The notes under the pieces: model-generated
Seen by the model: only the letters and a program-made list of their open reading frames with translations
Told to the model about the DNA's origin: nothing
Databases searched by the model: none
Position numbers and translations under genes: made by a program
Shown here: positions 38,072 through 46,600 of the stretch, one piece after another
Numbering within the stretch: position 1 is the first letter of the stretch
Layout of the letters: every line of letters starts with the position of its first letter
IMG/VR virus record: IMGVR_UViG_3300006916_000046
Location: 25,135 to 89,134 of that record
Direction: 5' to 3' (one strand)
Origin: a virus
DNA length: 64,000 nt

Positions 38072-38100
38072 TTGACAGAAATGCTCTGTTAGATTATACT
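38072..38100 (+). promoter_or_regulatory. Consensus sigma-70 promoter
   Basis: TTGACA (38072-38077), 17-bp spacer, TATACT (38095-38100), 29 bp before the ATG at 38130. Confidence 0.82.
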
Positions 38101-38129
38101 ATAAAAGTCACTCAAATCCCCCCAAAGAT

Positions 38130-38303
38130 ATGTCAGTTGCTTATCGCCAGGCACAGAAACAGCGTTATCGCATTACTCTTGAGCTTGATGTAATGCATGA
38201 CTTCGACCCGCACCAGCTTGATTGGGAGAAACTCTTTGAGCTGGAACCGGCAGAGAAGGTGACAGCTTATGTGGAGGACTTGAGCACACCGGACTTTTGG
38301 TGA
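38130..38303 (+). CDS. Small protein, 57 aa
   Basis: Starts VAYRQAQKQRYRITLELDVM and continues DFDPHQLDWEKLFELEPAEK, with a basic start and an acidic end. Base composition is visibly more GC-rich than its neighbours. It has its own strong promoter. No known family. Confidence 0.7.
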   Translation: MSVAYRQAQKQRYRITLELDVMHDFDPHQLDWEKLFELEPAEKVTAYVEDLSTPDFW

Positions 38304-38312
38304 GTTATAAAC

Positions 38313-38345
38313 AGTGGGCCCTGTAAAGTGTTCTAGTAGTATAAG
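38313..38345 (+). repeat. GGGCCC intergenic element, copy 14
   Basis: GGGCCC at 38316-38321, AAAGTGTTC, TAGTAGTATAAG. The last copy. The next gene starts 87 bp on (38433), a longer gap than usual. Confidence 0.9.
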
Positions 38346-38392
38346 GGACGCAATCGGACGGACCCACTGACACCTCACCGATTGAATCTCAA

Positions 38393-38430
38393 GATCAGAT
38401 CTGATCATCAGTCAACGTTAATCATCAGTC
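38393..38430. promoter_or_regulatory. Perfect palindrome plus direct repeat, possible operator
   Basis: GATCAGATCTGATC (38393-38406) is a 14-bp perfect palindrome. ATCATCAGTC then occurs twice (38404-38413 and 38421-38430), just before the ATG at 38433. Such a layout suits a dimeric regulator; no protein is assigned. Confidence 0.45.
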
Positions 38431-38432
38431 TT

Positions 38433-38708
38433 ATGACATCAACTTTGCAGTCTAATCTCACCGATACCACTTACAACGGGTGGGCGAATTATGAGACCTG
38501 GAACGTATCACTCTGGATCGGTAATGATGAGTTTCTTTATAACACTGCCAAGGCATGTGTAAAGTACGTGAGTGATAACGAAACACCCTACGATAGGTTC
38601 GTTCGTTGTATGCACAATAACGAAGATTTCGTCACTGGTGATAACGTGCGTTGGGATGATGATAACATCGACCGTGATGAAATTATGGAGATGATGGAAG
38701 AACTCTGA
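38433..38708 (+). CDS. NGWxNYETWNV-type conserved protein (DUF7249-like)
   Basis: 91 aa from ATG 38433; a TTG at 38382 is less likely. YNGWANYETWNVSLWIGNDE is the signature of a small protein family widespread in phages and plasmids, which I recall as DUF7249 (not verified). It ends in an acidic helix (DRDEIMEMMEEL). Family function is unknown; an early role is plausible from its neighbours. Confidence 0.75.
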   Translation: MTSTLQSNLTDTTYNGWANYETWNVSLWIGNDEFLYNTAKACVKYVSDNETPYDRFVRCMHNNEDFVTGDNVRWDDDNIDRDEIMEMMEEL

Positions 38709-38790
38709 TCCGTCAGCTACCAGTCTAACAAATTGACCTGGAGATGTCAATAAACTCTCTGTCAGTTCTTTACACTTTTCTCTCGTTATT

Positions 38791-38946
38791 ATGTCTCGCG
38801 AAGTTGCACTCGGTCTTCTCCGTCAAGGTAACACTGGCAGTGAAATTCTGTCGATTCTGGATGTGATCGTCTCTGATATTGAAGATGCTAATATTCAGGA
38901 TTGTGCAGAGCATTATGCTGCTATCAGTGCTGATTTTGCGTTCTGA
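38791..38946 (+). CDS. Small conserved-type protein, 51 aa
   Basis: MSREVALGLLRQGNTGSEIL and continuing SILDVIVSDIEDANIQDC. The 'VALGLL-QG-TG-EIL-ILD' pattern is one I associate with short cyanophage proteins. It is the last gene before the promoter and terminator pair at 38969-39169. Confidence 0.7.
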   Translation: MSREVALGLLRQGNTGSEILSILDVIVSDIEDANIQDCAEHYAAISADFAF

Positions 38947-38968
38947 TTGATAGTTACCGTGCGGGGAG

Positions 38969-38997
38969 TTGACATCAGTCTCTTCCCGTATTATAAT
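38969..38997 (+). promoter_or_regulatory. Perfect consensus sigma-70 promoter
   Basis: TTGACA (38969-38974), 17-bp spacer, TATAAT (38992-38997): both hexamers are exact. The strongest promoter in the window. No sizeable ORF follows within 250 bp. Confidence 0.85.
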
Positions 38998-39003
38998 GAG
39001 TTT

Positions 39004-39169
39004 ATATCAGTGAATGAGCAGTGTTTTGCGCGGTTCGTTGATATCGCCCGGCGGGCGTTGTCCCCGTATATAAAAATCCATCACTACCCTAACCTACAGA
39101 GGTGACAAAATGCGAGCTAAATATAAAAACTGAAAAAAAATTTTGAGGGGCTGAGAAGTCCCTTTTTTA
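39004..39169 (+). ncRNA. Candidate small RNA between promoter and terminator
   Basis: About 165 nt from the expected start of the consensus promoter to a terminator. It contains a GC-rich hairpin (CGCCCGGCGGGCG near 39047-39059) unusual for this AT-rich genome. It also has a 7-codon ORF (39110-39133, MRAKYKN-stop) with an AGAGG ribosome-binding site, so it may be a leader/attenuator instead. Inference from arrangement only. Confidence 0.5.
39146..39169 (+). terminator. Intrinsic terminator
   Basis: GGGGCT (39147-39152) pairs with AGTCCC (39157-39162, one G-T), GAGA loop, then a run of six T. Good Rho-independent terminator. Confidence 0.8.
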
Positions 39170-39252
39170 GTTTTTTATAAAATTTGATATATAATTTTAA
39201 GATGTAAAACAAATTGAGTAAAAAAATTTCCGAAAAAATTTTTGAGGACCCT

Positions 39253-39459
39253 ATGGAAAAAATATATCACATATATGCAAAGAATAAATGTATATTTCAT
39301 TCATTAAAGGAAGAGGAGTTTCGAAGGACTTGGAATCAATTGAATAGTATGGTAGGATTAATGAAGACAGATTATACAACGGAAGATTTAAGTTATGAGG
39401 AGGCTGTATTTTTAAGTGAACATGGTGGAGGAGGATCTTTCGAATCACCTTCGTATTGA
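39253..39459 (+). CDS. Small conserved-type cyanophage protein, 68 aa
   Basis: ATG 39253 with GAGG upstream is preferred over a TTG at 39214. MEKIYHIYAKNKCIFHSLKE, then EFRRTWNQLNSMVGLMKTDY and a Gly/Ser end. I recognise the 'EKIYHIYAK-K-LFHSLKEEEF' style from marine T4-like phages. Unknown function. Confidence 0.75.
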   Translation: MEKIYHIYAKNKCIFHSLKEEEFRRTWNQLNSMVGLMKTDYTTEDLSYEEAVFLSEHGGGGSFESPSY

Positions 39460-39471
39460 CGCCCTTGGGTA

Positions 39472-39500
39472 TTGACTGAACATATATAATCTGTTAGAAT
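39472..39500 (+). promoter_or_regulatory. Sigma-70-type promoter
   Basis: TTGACT (39472-39477), 17-bp spacer, TAGAAT (39495-39500), 23 bp before the glycosyltransferase ATG. An inner TATAAT-like ATATAATC adds ambiguity. Confidence 0.6.
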
Positions 39501-39523
39501 TGAACTGAAAGTTTATTTCCATT

Positions 39524-40294
39524 ATGGCAAAAGGATTTACTGTAAAAACTGTAGCACCAAAGAAGGAATCAAAACCTGATTTTGACATTCCTGCGATTAA
39601 GGAACGTATGAAAGGGAAGACGATTGTATTTTGTCTTCCAGGAAGGGGATGTTCATATATCTTTCTGAAGAACTTTGTACAACTATGTTTTGATATGGTA
39701 CAGAATGGTATGGCCATTCAGATCAGTCAAGATTATAGTTCAATGGTTAACTTTGCACGTTGCAAGGTATTGGGAGCAAATGTACTTCGTGGACCAAAGC
39801 AAATTCCTTGGGATGGTAAGTTGGAGTATGACTATCAGTTATGGATTGATAGTGATATTGTATTTGACACTAACAAGTTCTGGCAGTTGTGTGATCTTGC
39901 ATTATCTGAAGATGGCACAGAACGAGAGATTACTGCTGGGTGGTATGCCACAGAGGATGGTCAAACTACATCTGTCGCACACTGGTTAGAAGAGGATGAT
40001 TTCCGTAAGAATGGTGGAGTGATGAATCACGAAACTGTCGAATCAATGTCCAAGCGTAAGAAGCCATTCACGGTGGACTACACAGGATTTGGATGGGTAT
40101 TGATTAAGAAGGGAGTTTTTGAGAATCTTGAGTATCCATGGTTTGCACCGAAGATGCAAGTCTTTGAATCTGGAAATGTACAAGACATGTGTGGTGAGGA
40201 TGTCTCATTCTGTCTTGATGCAAAGGATGAAGGATTTGAGATTTGGTGTGATCCTCGAATTCGTGTTGGACATGAAAAAACTCGTATTATTTGA
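39524..40294 (+). CDS. GT-A-fold glycosyltransferase-like protein
   Basis: 256 aa. YQLWIDSDIVFDTNKFWQLC has the DxD-type metal-binding site (here DSD, about residue 109). DIPAIKERMKGKTIVFCLPG starts the fold, and GEDVSFCLDAKDEGFEIWCD (about residue 225-244) matches the ED-x-C... end motif of family 2-like transferases. Enzymes of this type modify sugars, DNA or proteins. The neighbours are small conserved phage proteins and the baseplate genes. A target on the virion, host surface or DNA cannot be chosen. Confidence 0.75.
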   Translation: MAKGFTVKTVAPKKESKPDFDIPAIKERMKGKTIVFCLPGRGCSYIFLKNFVQLCFDMVQNGMAIQISQDYSSMVNFARCKVLGANVLRGPKQIPWDGKLEYDYQLWIDSDIVFDTNKFWQLCDLALSEDGTEREITAGWYATEDGQTTSVAHWLEEDDFRKNGGVMNHETVESMSKRKKPFTVDYTGFGWVLIKKGVFENLEYPWFAPKMQVFESGNVQDMCGEDVSFCLDAKDEGFEIWCDPRIRVGHEKTRII

Positions 40295-40318
40295 TTTTTA
40301 TTTACAGGAGAAAGTATT

Positions 40319-40453
40319 ATGGCAATGATGAAAGGTGGTTCTTATGTTGAAGGTAAGCCTAAAAAAACTCGTCAAGGCTCGTCTCAATATACTAAACTCG
40401 CAGCGTCTTCTCGTAATGGTAAAAAGAAGAGGTATAGGGGTCAAGGAAAATGA
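40319..40453 (+). CDS. Small basic protein, 44 aa
   Basis: ATG 40319 with GGAG 8 nt upstream; the stop overlaps the next start (ATGA). MAMMKGGSYVEGKPKKTRQG and a Lys/Arg tail (RNGKKKRYRGQGK). Highly basic, DNA-binding or head-interaction type. I recall similar short proteins in cyanomyoviruses. Missed by length cut-offs but well supported by spacing. Confidence 0.75.
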   Translation: MAMMKGGSYVEGKPKKTRQGSSQYTKLAASSRNGKKKRYRGQGK

Positions 40454-41214
40454 GTGAGTTAATTGTAAATCTACCTGCACAAAAAGTATGGGTTCGTAAG
40501 GAATACTTACGTGATTTACAAGATGGACATGGTGAATTTGTAGAAGGCGTTTGGGTATCGGCAAAGTCCATACCTGGACGCACTTTTTATTTTGAGACTT
40601 ATTTACCAGAGTATGCGGCAATGTTTGATAAATTGCCTATCAGTGCCTTCTGTAGTCGCCCTGAGCTGCCTTCTCCTGACCTTGACTTACCCAACCTTCA
40701 GTTTTGGAATTGTATGGATTATGGAGTCACTAATATTCATAAGCAATTTACTGGTTCAATGCGTTGGGAAATTAGAACAAGGAATTTTGGATCACTTAAT
40801 GGGTCATATATTTGCACTTTAGACAATTATCATCATAGTGCGAATGAGATTGACTACAGTACAAGTGAGATTCCACAGGAACATAAGTCATTTAACCTCA
40901 TTGAACTTGAAAATGGGCAATATGCACTATATCCAAACAACCGTTGTCGCATTTATGACATCTCATTAACACCATCAGAAGCTAAAATACCTGATTTTAA
41001 GGTATCTACGGAGTATTATGAGGTCGAAAATGATATTGACTGGGGTCGATTAGGTGATACTGATGAATATTTTTGGGAAACACCCGAAGAAAAGTTAAAA
41101 AAAGAAGTAGAAATGCTTGAAAATGGTCCAATTTCTTGTGGCCCGGGTCATTTTACTCAAGGATATGGATTTTTTGGAAAAACAAATCAAAATAATTCAG
41201 AATCTCAAAAATAA
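40450..41214 (+). CDS. Conserved-type cyanophage protein, 254 aa
   Basis: ATGA overlap with the small basic gene. Mixed alpha/beta (VNLPAQKVWVRKEYLRDLQD, NLQFWNCMDYGVTNIHKQFT) with a Glu/Lys-rich helix and Gly-rich end. It directly precedes the baseplate genes behind a late-promoter octamer. No motif gives a function. Confidence 0.7.
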   Translation: MSELIVNLPAQKVWVRKEYLRDLQDGHGEFVEGVWVSAKSIPGRTFYFETYLPEYAAMFDKLPISAFCSRPELPSPDLDLPNLQFWNCMDYGVTNIHKQFTGSMRWEIRTRNFGSLNGSYICTLDNYHHSANEIDYSTSEIPQEHKSFNLIELENGQYALYPNNRCRIYDISLTPSEAKIPDFKVSTEYYEVENDIDWGRLGDTDEYFWETPEEKLKKEVEMLENGPISCGPGHFTQGYGFFGKTNQNNSESQK

Positions 41215-41228
41215 CTCAATAAATCCTT

Positions 41229-41236
41229 AATAAATA
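41229..41236 (+). promoter_or_regulatory. T4-type late promoter octamer (AATAAATA)
   Basis: AATAAATA, 31 bp before gp25, within a small imperfect palindrome CCTTAATAAATAAGG. Start of the baseplate operon. Confidence 0.55.
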
Positions 41237-41267
41237 AGGTAAGATTTGCTGTAAAAACAACAAAAAA

Positions 41268-41678
41268 ATGCCATTAGAACGGGTCAGTCGGGGATTTAAG
41301 GATGTGAGTTTGGCTTTTTCGCCAAATCCAGTCACTAATGACTTGATTGTACTCAATAATGAAAGAGCAATTGCAAGATCTATTCGTAATCTAATATTTA
41401 CACAAACTGGGGAAAAATTTTTCAATCCAGATCTTGGCACTCATACATTAAATCCAAATTTTCCACTATTTGAAATCATTGATAATATCAATGCGACCGA
41501 ATTTAGGGAAAATCTTCTCAATTTGATACAAAATTATGAACCAAGGGTTTCTGTTATAAATGTATTAGTAGAACCTGATTGGGATAATAATGGATATAAT
41601 ATTACAATTTCATACAGAATCATAGGAGCAGATATTGTTCCGCAGCAATTAGAATTTGCAATTTTACCAACAAGATAA
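41268..41678 (+). CDS. 25: gp25-like baseplate wedge protein
   Basis: 136 aa (T4 gp25 is 132). RAIARSIRNLIFTQTGEKFF, then PDLGTHTLNPNFPLFEIID and REN-LLNLIQNYEPRVSVINV, matches the GPW/gp25 lysozyme-like family. In T4, gp25 bridges the wedge core bundle to the tail tube/sheath start. The next genes, gp6 and the gp7-position giant, follow with gaps of 9 and 12 bp. Confidence 0.9.
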   Translation: MPLERVSRGFKDVSLAFSPNPVTNDLIVLNNERAIARSIRNLIFTQTGEKFFNPDLGTHTLNPNFPLFEIIDNINATEFRENLLNLIQNYEPRVSVINVLVEPDWDNNGYNITISYRIIGADIVPQQLEFAILPTR

Positions 41679-41687
41679 GTGCTTTAA

Positions 41688-43616
41688 ATGGCCCTCCAAA
41701 ATTTTACTGGTCTAGATTTTGACCAAATAAAAACAACACTTATAGATTACATAAGATCAAATTCCAATTTTACGGATTATGATTTTGAGGGATCTAATCT
41801 ATCGACAATTATTGATCTGTTAGCATATAACACCTATATTACTTCATATAATGCCAATATGGTATCAAATGAGGTATTTTTGGATAGTGCGACATTGAGA
41901 GAAAATGTTGTTTCACTTGCTAGAAATATTGGATATGTCCCAAGATCAAAGAAAGCTTCTAAAACAAATATAAATTTTTCAGTTGATACTACGTTAATAT
42001 CACCAAAACCAACATCTTTGTTACTGAATAAAGGTGTGGTTGCAGTATCACAGAATCAATTTGCAAATCAATCATTTACTTTTATAATTCCTGAAGATGT
42101 AACGGTTCCAGTAATAGATAACACTGCAAGATTTGATAATATTGAAATTTTTGAAGGCACATTACTTAAGCAATCTTTTACAGTAAATTATAGAAATCTC
42201 AAACAAAGATTTATATTACCAAATACGGGAATTGATATTGACACCTTGAGAGTAAAGGTAAGATCTAGTGAATCATCTAGTGTTGCGACAACTTATTATA
42301 AAAAGGATAATCTTTTTGATAATAATTTGAATAGCGTTTTAAATGAAGAATCGACCATATTTTTCCTTCAAGAAGTAGAAGGTGAGCAATATGAATTAAT
42401 ATTTGGCGATGGTGTATTTGGTAAAAAACTTGAAGATGGAAGTATTATAGATGTTACATATGCAGTAACATCTGGAGAATCTGCAAATGGTGTTAGTAAT
42501 CTTGATTTTAGTGGAAAGTTATCTTATGTAAGAAATTCTATAGATTATACAGTTGTAAGTGGAATTAGTTTTTTAACTTTAGATAATGTTACTACTGGTG
42601 GGGAATCTATCGAAAGTGTAGATTCTATTAGAAAATATGCTCCTCAAATATATTCAACTCAAAATAGAGCTTTAACTGCATCAGACTATGAAACTTTAAT
42701 ACCAAGAAAAATTTATACTGAAGCAGAATCAGTATCAGTATTTGGTGGTGAAGATCTTGTTCCACCACAATATGGAAAAGTTTTTATCAGTATAAAACCA
42801 AGAACTGGAGATTTTGTTCCCAATTCAATTAAACAAAATATCAAAAATCAACTTAGAAGTTATGCAGTAGCAGGAATTGTCCCTGAAATTTTAGATTTAA
42901 AATATCTTTTCCTTGAAACAGATAGTAAAATTTATTATAATCCAAATTTAGTTGAAAGTTCTAGTTTTTTATCATCATTAATCCAGTCAAATATCAATAA
43001 GTACGGAGAATCTGCAGAGTTAAATAGATATGGTGCAAGATTCAAATATAGTAAATTTTTAGGTATTATTGATCAAAGCCATGAAGCAGTTTCATCTAAT
43101 ATTACAAGTGTTAAGATGAGAAGAGACTTAGGTCTTGCTATTAATTCATTTGCCGAATATACAATTGACTTTGGAAATGAATTTCACATTCAATCTATGA
43201 ATGGTTTCAATATTAAGTCAAGTGCTTTTAGAGTTTTAAATATTTCTGATGATGTTTATCTTTATGATGTTCCATCTACAAATAGAACAACTGGAACAAT
43301 TTCTTTATATTCTGGCAAATTCACTGATCCGGTTATAAGAAGAAGAAATGTTGGTACAATTGACTATATGAAAGGCAGAATTACTCTTAGACCTATTAAC
43401 ATAGTTTCTGGAAAGAGTAAAAATGATCAACAAATTATGGAAATTACTGCTTGCCCACACTCCAATGATGTTATAGGACTACAGGACTTGTTTATTCAAC
43501 TAGATAGAGTTGATGTTGAAATGATTGCCGATCCAATTTCTTCTGGAAATGATCTTTCTGGTTCAACATTTACTTCATCATCTAGTTATGTAAACGTAAA
43601 CAATAATCCATATTAA
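41688..43616 (+). CDS. 6: gp6-like baseplate wedge protein
   Basis: 642 aa (T4 gp6 is 660). Starts LQNFTGLDFDQIKTTLIDYI, contains NMVSNEVFLDSATLRENVVS near residue 60 and YAPQIYSTQNRALTASDYET near 310, the baseplate-J/gp6 core. T4 gp6 forms the iris dimer ring of the wedges. Strong synteny with gp25 and gp8 supports the call. Confidence 0.92.
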   Translation: MALQNFTGLDFDQIKTTLIDYIRSNSNFTDYDFEGSNLSTIIDLLAYNTYITSYNANMVSNEVFLDSATLRENVVSLARNIGYVPRSKKASKTNINFSVDTTLISPKPTSLLLNKGVVAVSQNQFANQSFTFIIPEDVTVPVIDNTARFDNIEIFEGTLLKQSFTVNYRNLKQRFILPNTGIDIDTLRVKVRSSESSSVATTYYKKDNLFDNNLNSVLNEESTIFFLQEVEGEQYELIFGDGVFGKKLEDGSIIDVTYAVTSGESANGVSNLDFSGKLSYVRNSIDYTVVSGISFLTLDNVTTGGESIESVDSIRKYAPQIYSTQNRALTASDYETLIPRKIYTEAESVSVFGGEDLVPPQYGKVFISIKPRTGDFVPNSIKQNIKNQLRSYAVAGIVPEILDLKYLFLETDSKIYYNPNLVESSSFLSSLIQSNINKYGESAELNRYGARFKYSKFLGIIDQSHEAVSSNITSVKMRRDLGLAINSFAEYTIDFGNEFHIQSMNGFNIKSSAFRVLNISDDVYLYDVPSTNRTTGTISLYSGKFTDPVIRRRNVGTIDYMKGRITLRPINIVSGKSKNDQQIMEITACPHSNDVIGLQDLFIQLDRVDVEMIADPISSGNDLSGSTFTSSSSYVNVNNNPY

Positions 43617-43628
43617 TAGAAAAAAACA

Positions 43629-46600
43629 ATGGCAGAACAAAGAGTTAAGGTTAGTCAAATTGTTTCTAATCAACTTCCCGAATATGTAAGACTACAATAT
43701 CCACAATTTGTTCAATTTTTGACGCAGTATTATCAGGGTCAGGAATATCCAGGAGCTCCTCTTGACTTAATACAAAATATAGATTCATATATTAAAATAA
43801 ATGAGAATGGAAATACTGTTGGTTTTACGTCTCTTTCTAATGATATTGATGTTATTGACAATTCCATTCAAGTAGATAATACTAGTGGATTTCCTGAAAA
43901 ATATGGATTATTAAAAATTAATGATGAAATTATCACATATTCTGGAACAACTTCAACTTCATTTACTGGTTGTGTACGTGGATTTAGTGGTATTACTTCA
44001 TTTACATCATCAGACAATATAGAAGATCTTGTATTTTCAAATTCAGAGGCATCTTCACATTCTGAGGGCGATAATGTTGAGAATTTAAGTAGATTATTCT
44101 TACAAGAATTTTTTAAAAAGATAAAAAAACAATATCTATATGGACTAGGTGATCAAAAATTAACGGATAATTTAAATAAATCCCAATTTATCAGGAGTGC
44201 GAAAGATTTTTATTCAATAAAAGGAACTGATGCTTCGTTTAAAATTCTTTTTAAAGCACTTTTTGGCGAAAACGTTGAAATAGTTAGGCCATCGGACTAT
44301 GTTATTTCACCTTCAAATGCCATTTATCAAAAAACAAAGGATTTAGTAGCAGAATTTATATCTGGAGATCCATATGATTTAGTTAATAAAACTCTTTATC
44401 AAAGTGGTGATGAAAATATACCGGAAGCATATTCGCCAGTTTCAAATGTAGAGAAAATATCTACTGGTTCATTAAATAAGGATTATTATCGAATAACCAT
44501 AGATGGTTCTTATCTCAAAAAAGAGGGATCAAATACAGAATCAATATATGATAATTTTTCAATACACCCAAAAACAAAATGTATTGGTGAGATTGGTATT
44601 GGACAAACATTCATAGATGTTGACTCTACAGTAGGATTTCCAAATTCTGGCTCTTTAGATGTTGTATATAATGATTTCACTACGGATACTATCACATATT
44701 CAAACAAGACAATTAATCAATTTTTGGATGTATCAGTAATATCTAAAAGAATTTTAGATGGTTCTGATATAGATTATTCATCCTTTGCATATTCTGCTGG
44801 ATTAGGTAGAACTGATGGGATTAAATTAAGAATAAGATCGGTGATAGGTGGATATAATATTCCAAAAGTAACTTATCAACAAAATATTGGTTCTAAGATA
44901 AAAATAAAATCTTTAGGAAAAATTGGCAATAAACTTAAAGAAAATAATTGGATATTTAACAATTCCCAATCATATAATGTGGAGTCTTTGGAATTAATTG
45001 ACTCTAGAAATTTCGTTTATAGATTAACAACTATTGATGATAATATTCTAAGAGTTGGCGATACTTTGAGATTAAAATCACTAAATGATGTATTTTTAAC
45101 TGATGATTTTACAGTTACAACGATAATTAATAATAAAATTTCTTTAATACGTGGAAGTGACGTTGAAAATCCCAACGGAATAGTAAGTGTTAATAGAATT
45201 TTAAATAAAGTTAAAACTAATATACACCCACAACTTAGTAAATTTACTGCAAATGTTCAAAATGTTTATATCGATAATGATGATGATAGTGTTTTAGTAG
45301 CTTCAAATTCTTTGCCGTATTTTGAGTCACCTACAAATCCAGATATTCAAAAAATAATTCTTTCTGGTTTAGTTGCAAATAATCAAACTACACTTAAAGT
45401 TACTGAAGATTTTGATCATAATTTTTTCACTGGAGATTCAATTTATTATACTCCAAATAAAGATAATAATGGTAATGTGATTAGTAAAATTTTTGATGAA
45501 GGTTTATATTTTGTTCATAGAGTTGATTCTAATAATGTAAAGTTGGCAAAAAGTGGATCTGATTTATATAACGAAAAATATGTTACAATTGATGATCTTT
45601 CCGGAAAAGCAAACGTAGATATTACTAATCATATTATAGAAAAATATGCATTTAATGGGAAGATTATTGAGCCGCAAAAATTAATCAGAAAAATTCCCAA
45701 TATCCATAATCAGAGAGATGATGAAGTAAATGAAAAGTCACTTGCCACTAAAGCAGGGGCTACTGGAATTTTTATAAATGGTGTTGAAATTTTAAATTAT
45801 AAGTCTCATAGTTATGTGCATTATGGAGAAATTGAAGAAATTAATCTTACCTCCCCTGGTTTTGGATACGATGTGATTAACCCACCACTATTATCAATTT
45901 CAGATTCTGTTGGTAGTGGAGCCACTGGAGTCTGTGGCGTGAAAGGAAACTTTGTAGATATTGATTTAATCGATGGGGGATTTGATTATCTTGATATTCC
46001 ATCTATTCAAATAACCGGTGGAAATGGAAAATCAGCCAAAGCATCTGCAAATACAACGTTTGTAGATCATACACTCTCATTTGATTCCTCCAATCTACTC
46101 GACATTTCTGTAGATTTTGAATTGAGATCTGGTTTTGGTGGAATTTCAACTGAAACATCAAAAATTGGATTTTCAACATATCATAGATTTAAGAATGGAG
46201 AATCTGTAGTATATAAAACTCTTGGAGGAAATGCAGTCACAGGATTGTCAACGGATTCAACATATTATGTAAATGTAGTTAATGATTATGATATAAAGTT
46301 ACATTTATCTAAAGGAGATGCATTAGCATCCTCTGGAACTGGTATTAATACAATTTCTTTATCGGATTTTGGAACGGGTAATCATTCTTTTACTGCAATA
46401 CCAAAACTATCAGTTTCTTCAATAAGAATTATTGATCCTGGATTTGATTATGAAAATAAAAAGAGAATGTGTTCATCAGCGGGTATTAATACTTCCATCA
46501 ATACGATAGATATACTAAATCATGGGTATAAAACTGGCGAAATAATTAGATATTCTTTTAATGAAACATCTATTGGAGGTCTTTCTACAACAAAGGATTA

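Noticed and set aside
22487-38345. GGGCCC elements as ordinary sigma-70 promoters
   Set aside because: They lack TTGACA/TATAAT hexamers at proper spacing, while genuine ones occur separately nearby. Kept as an unexplained element.
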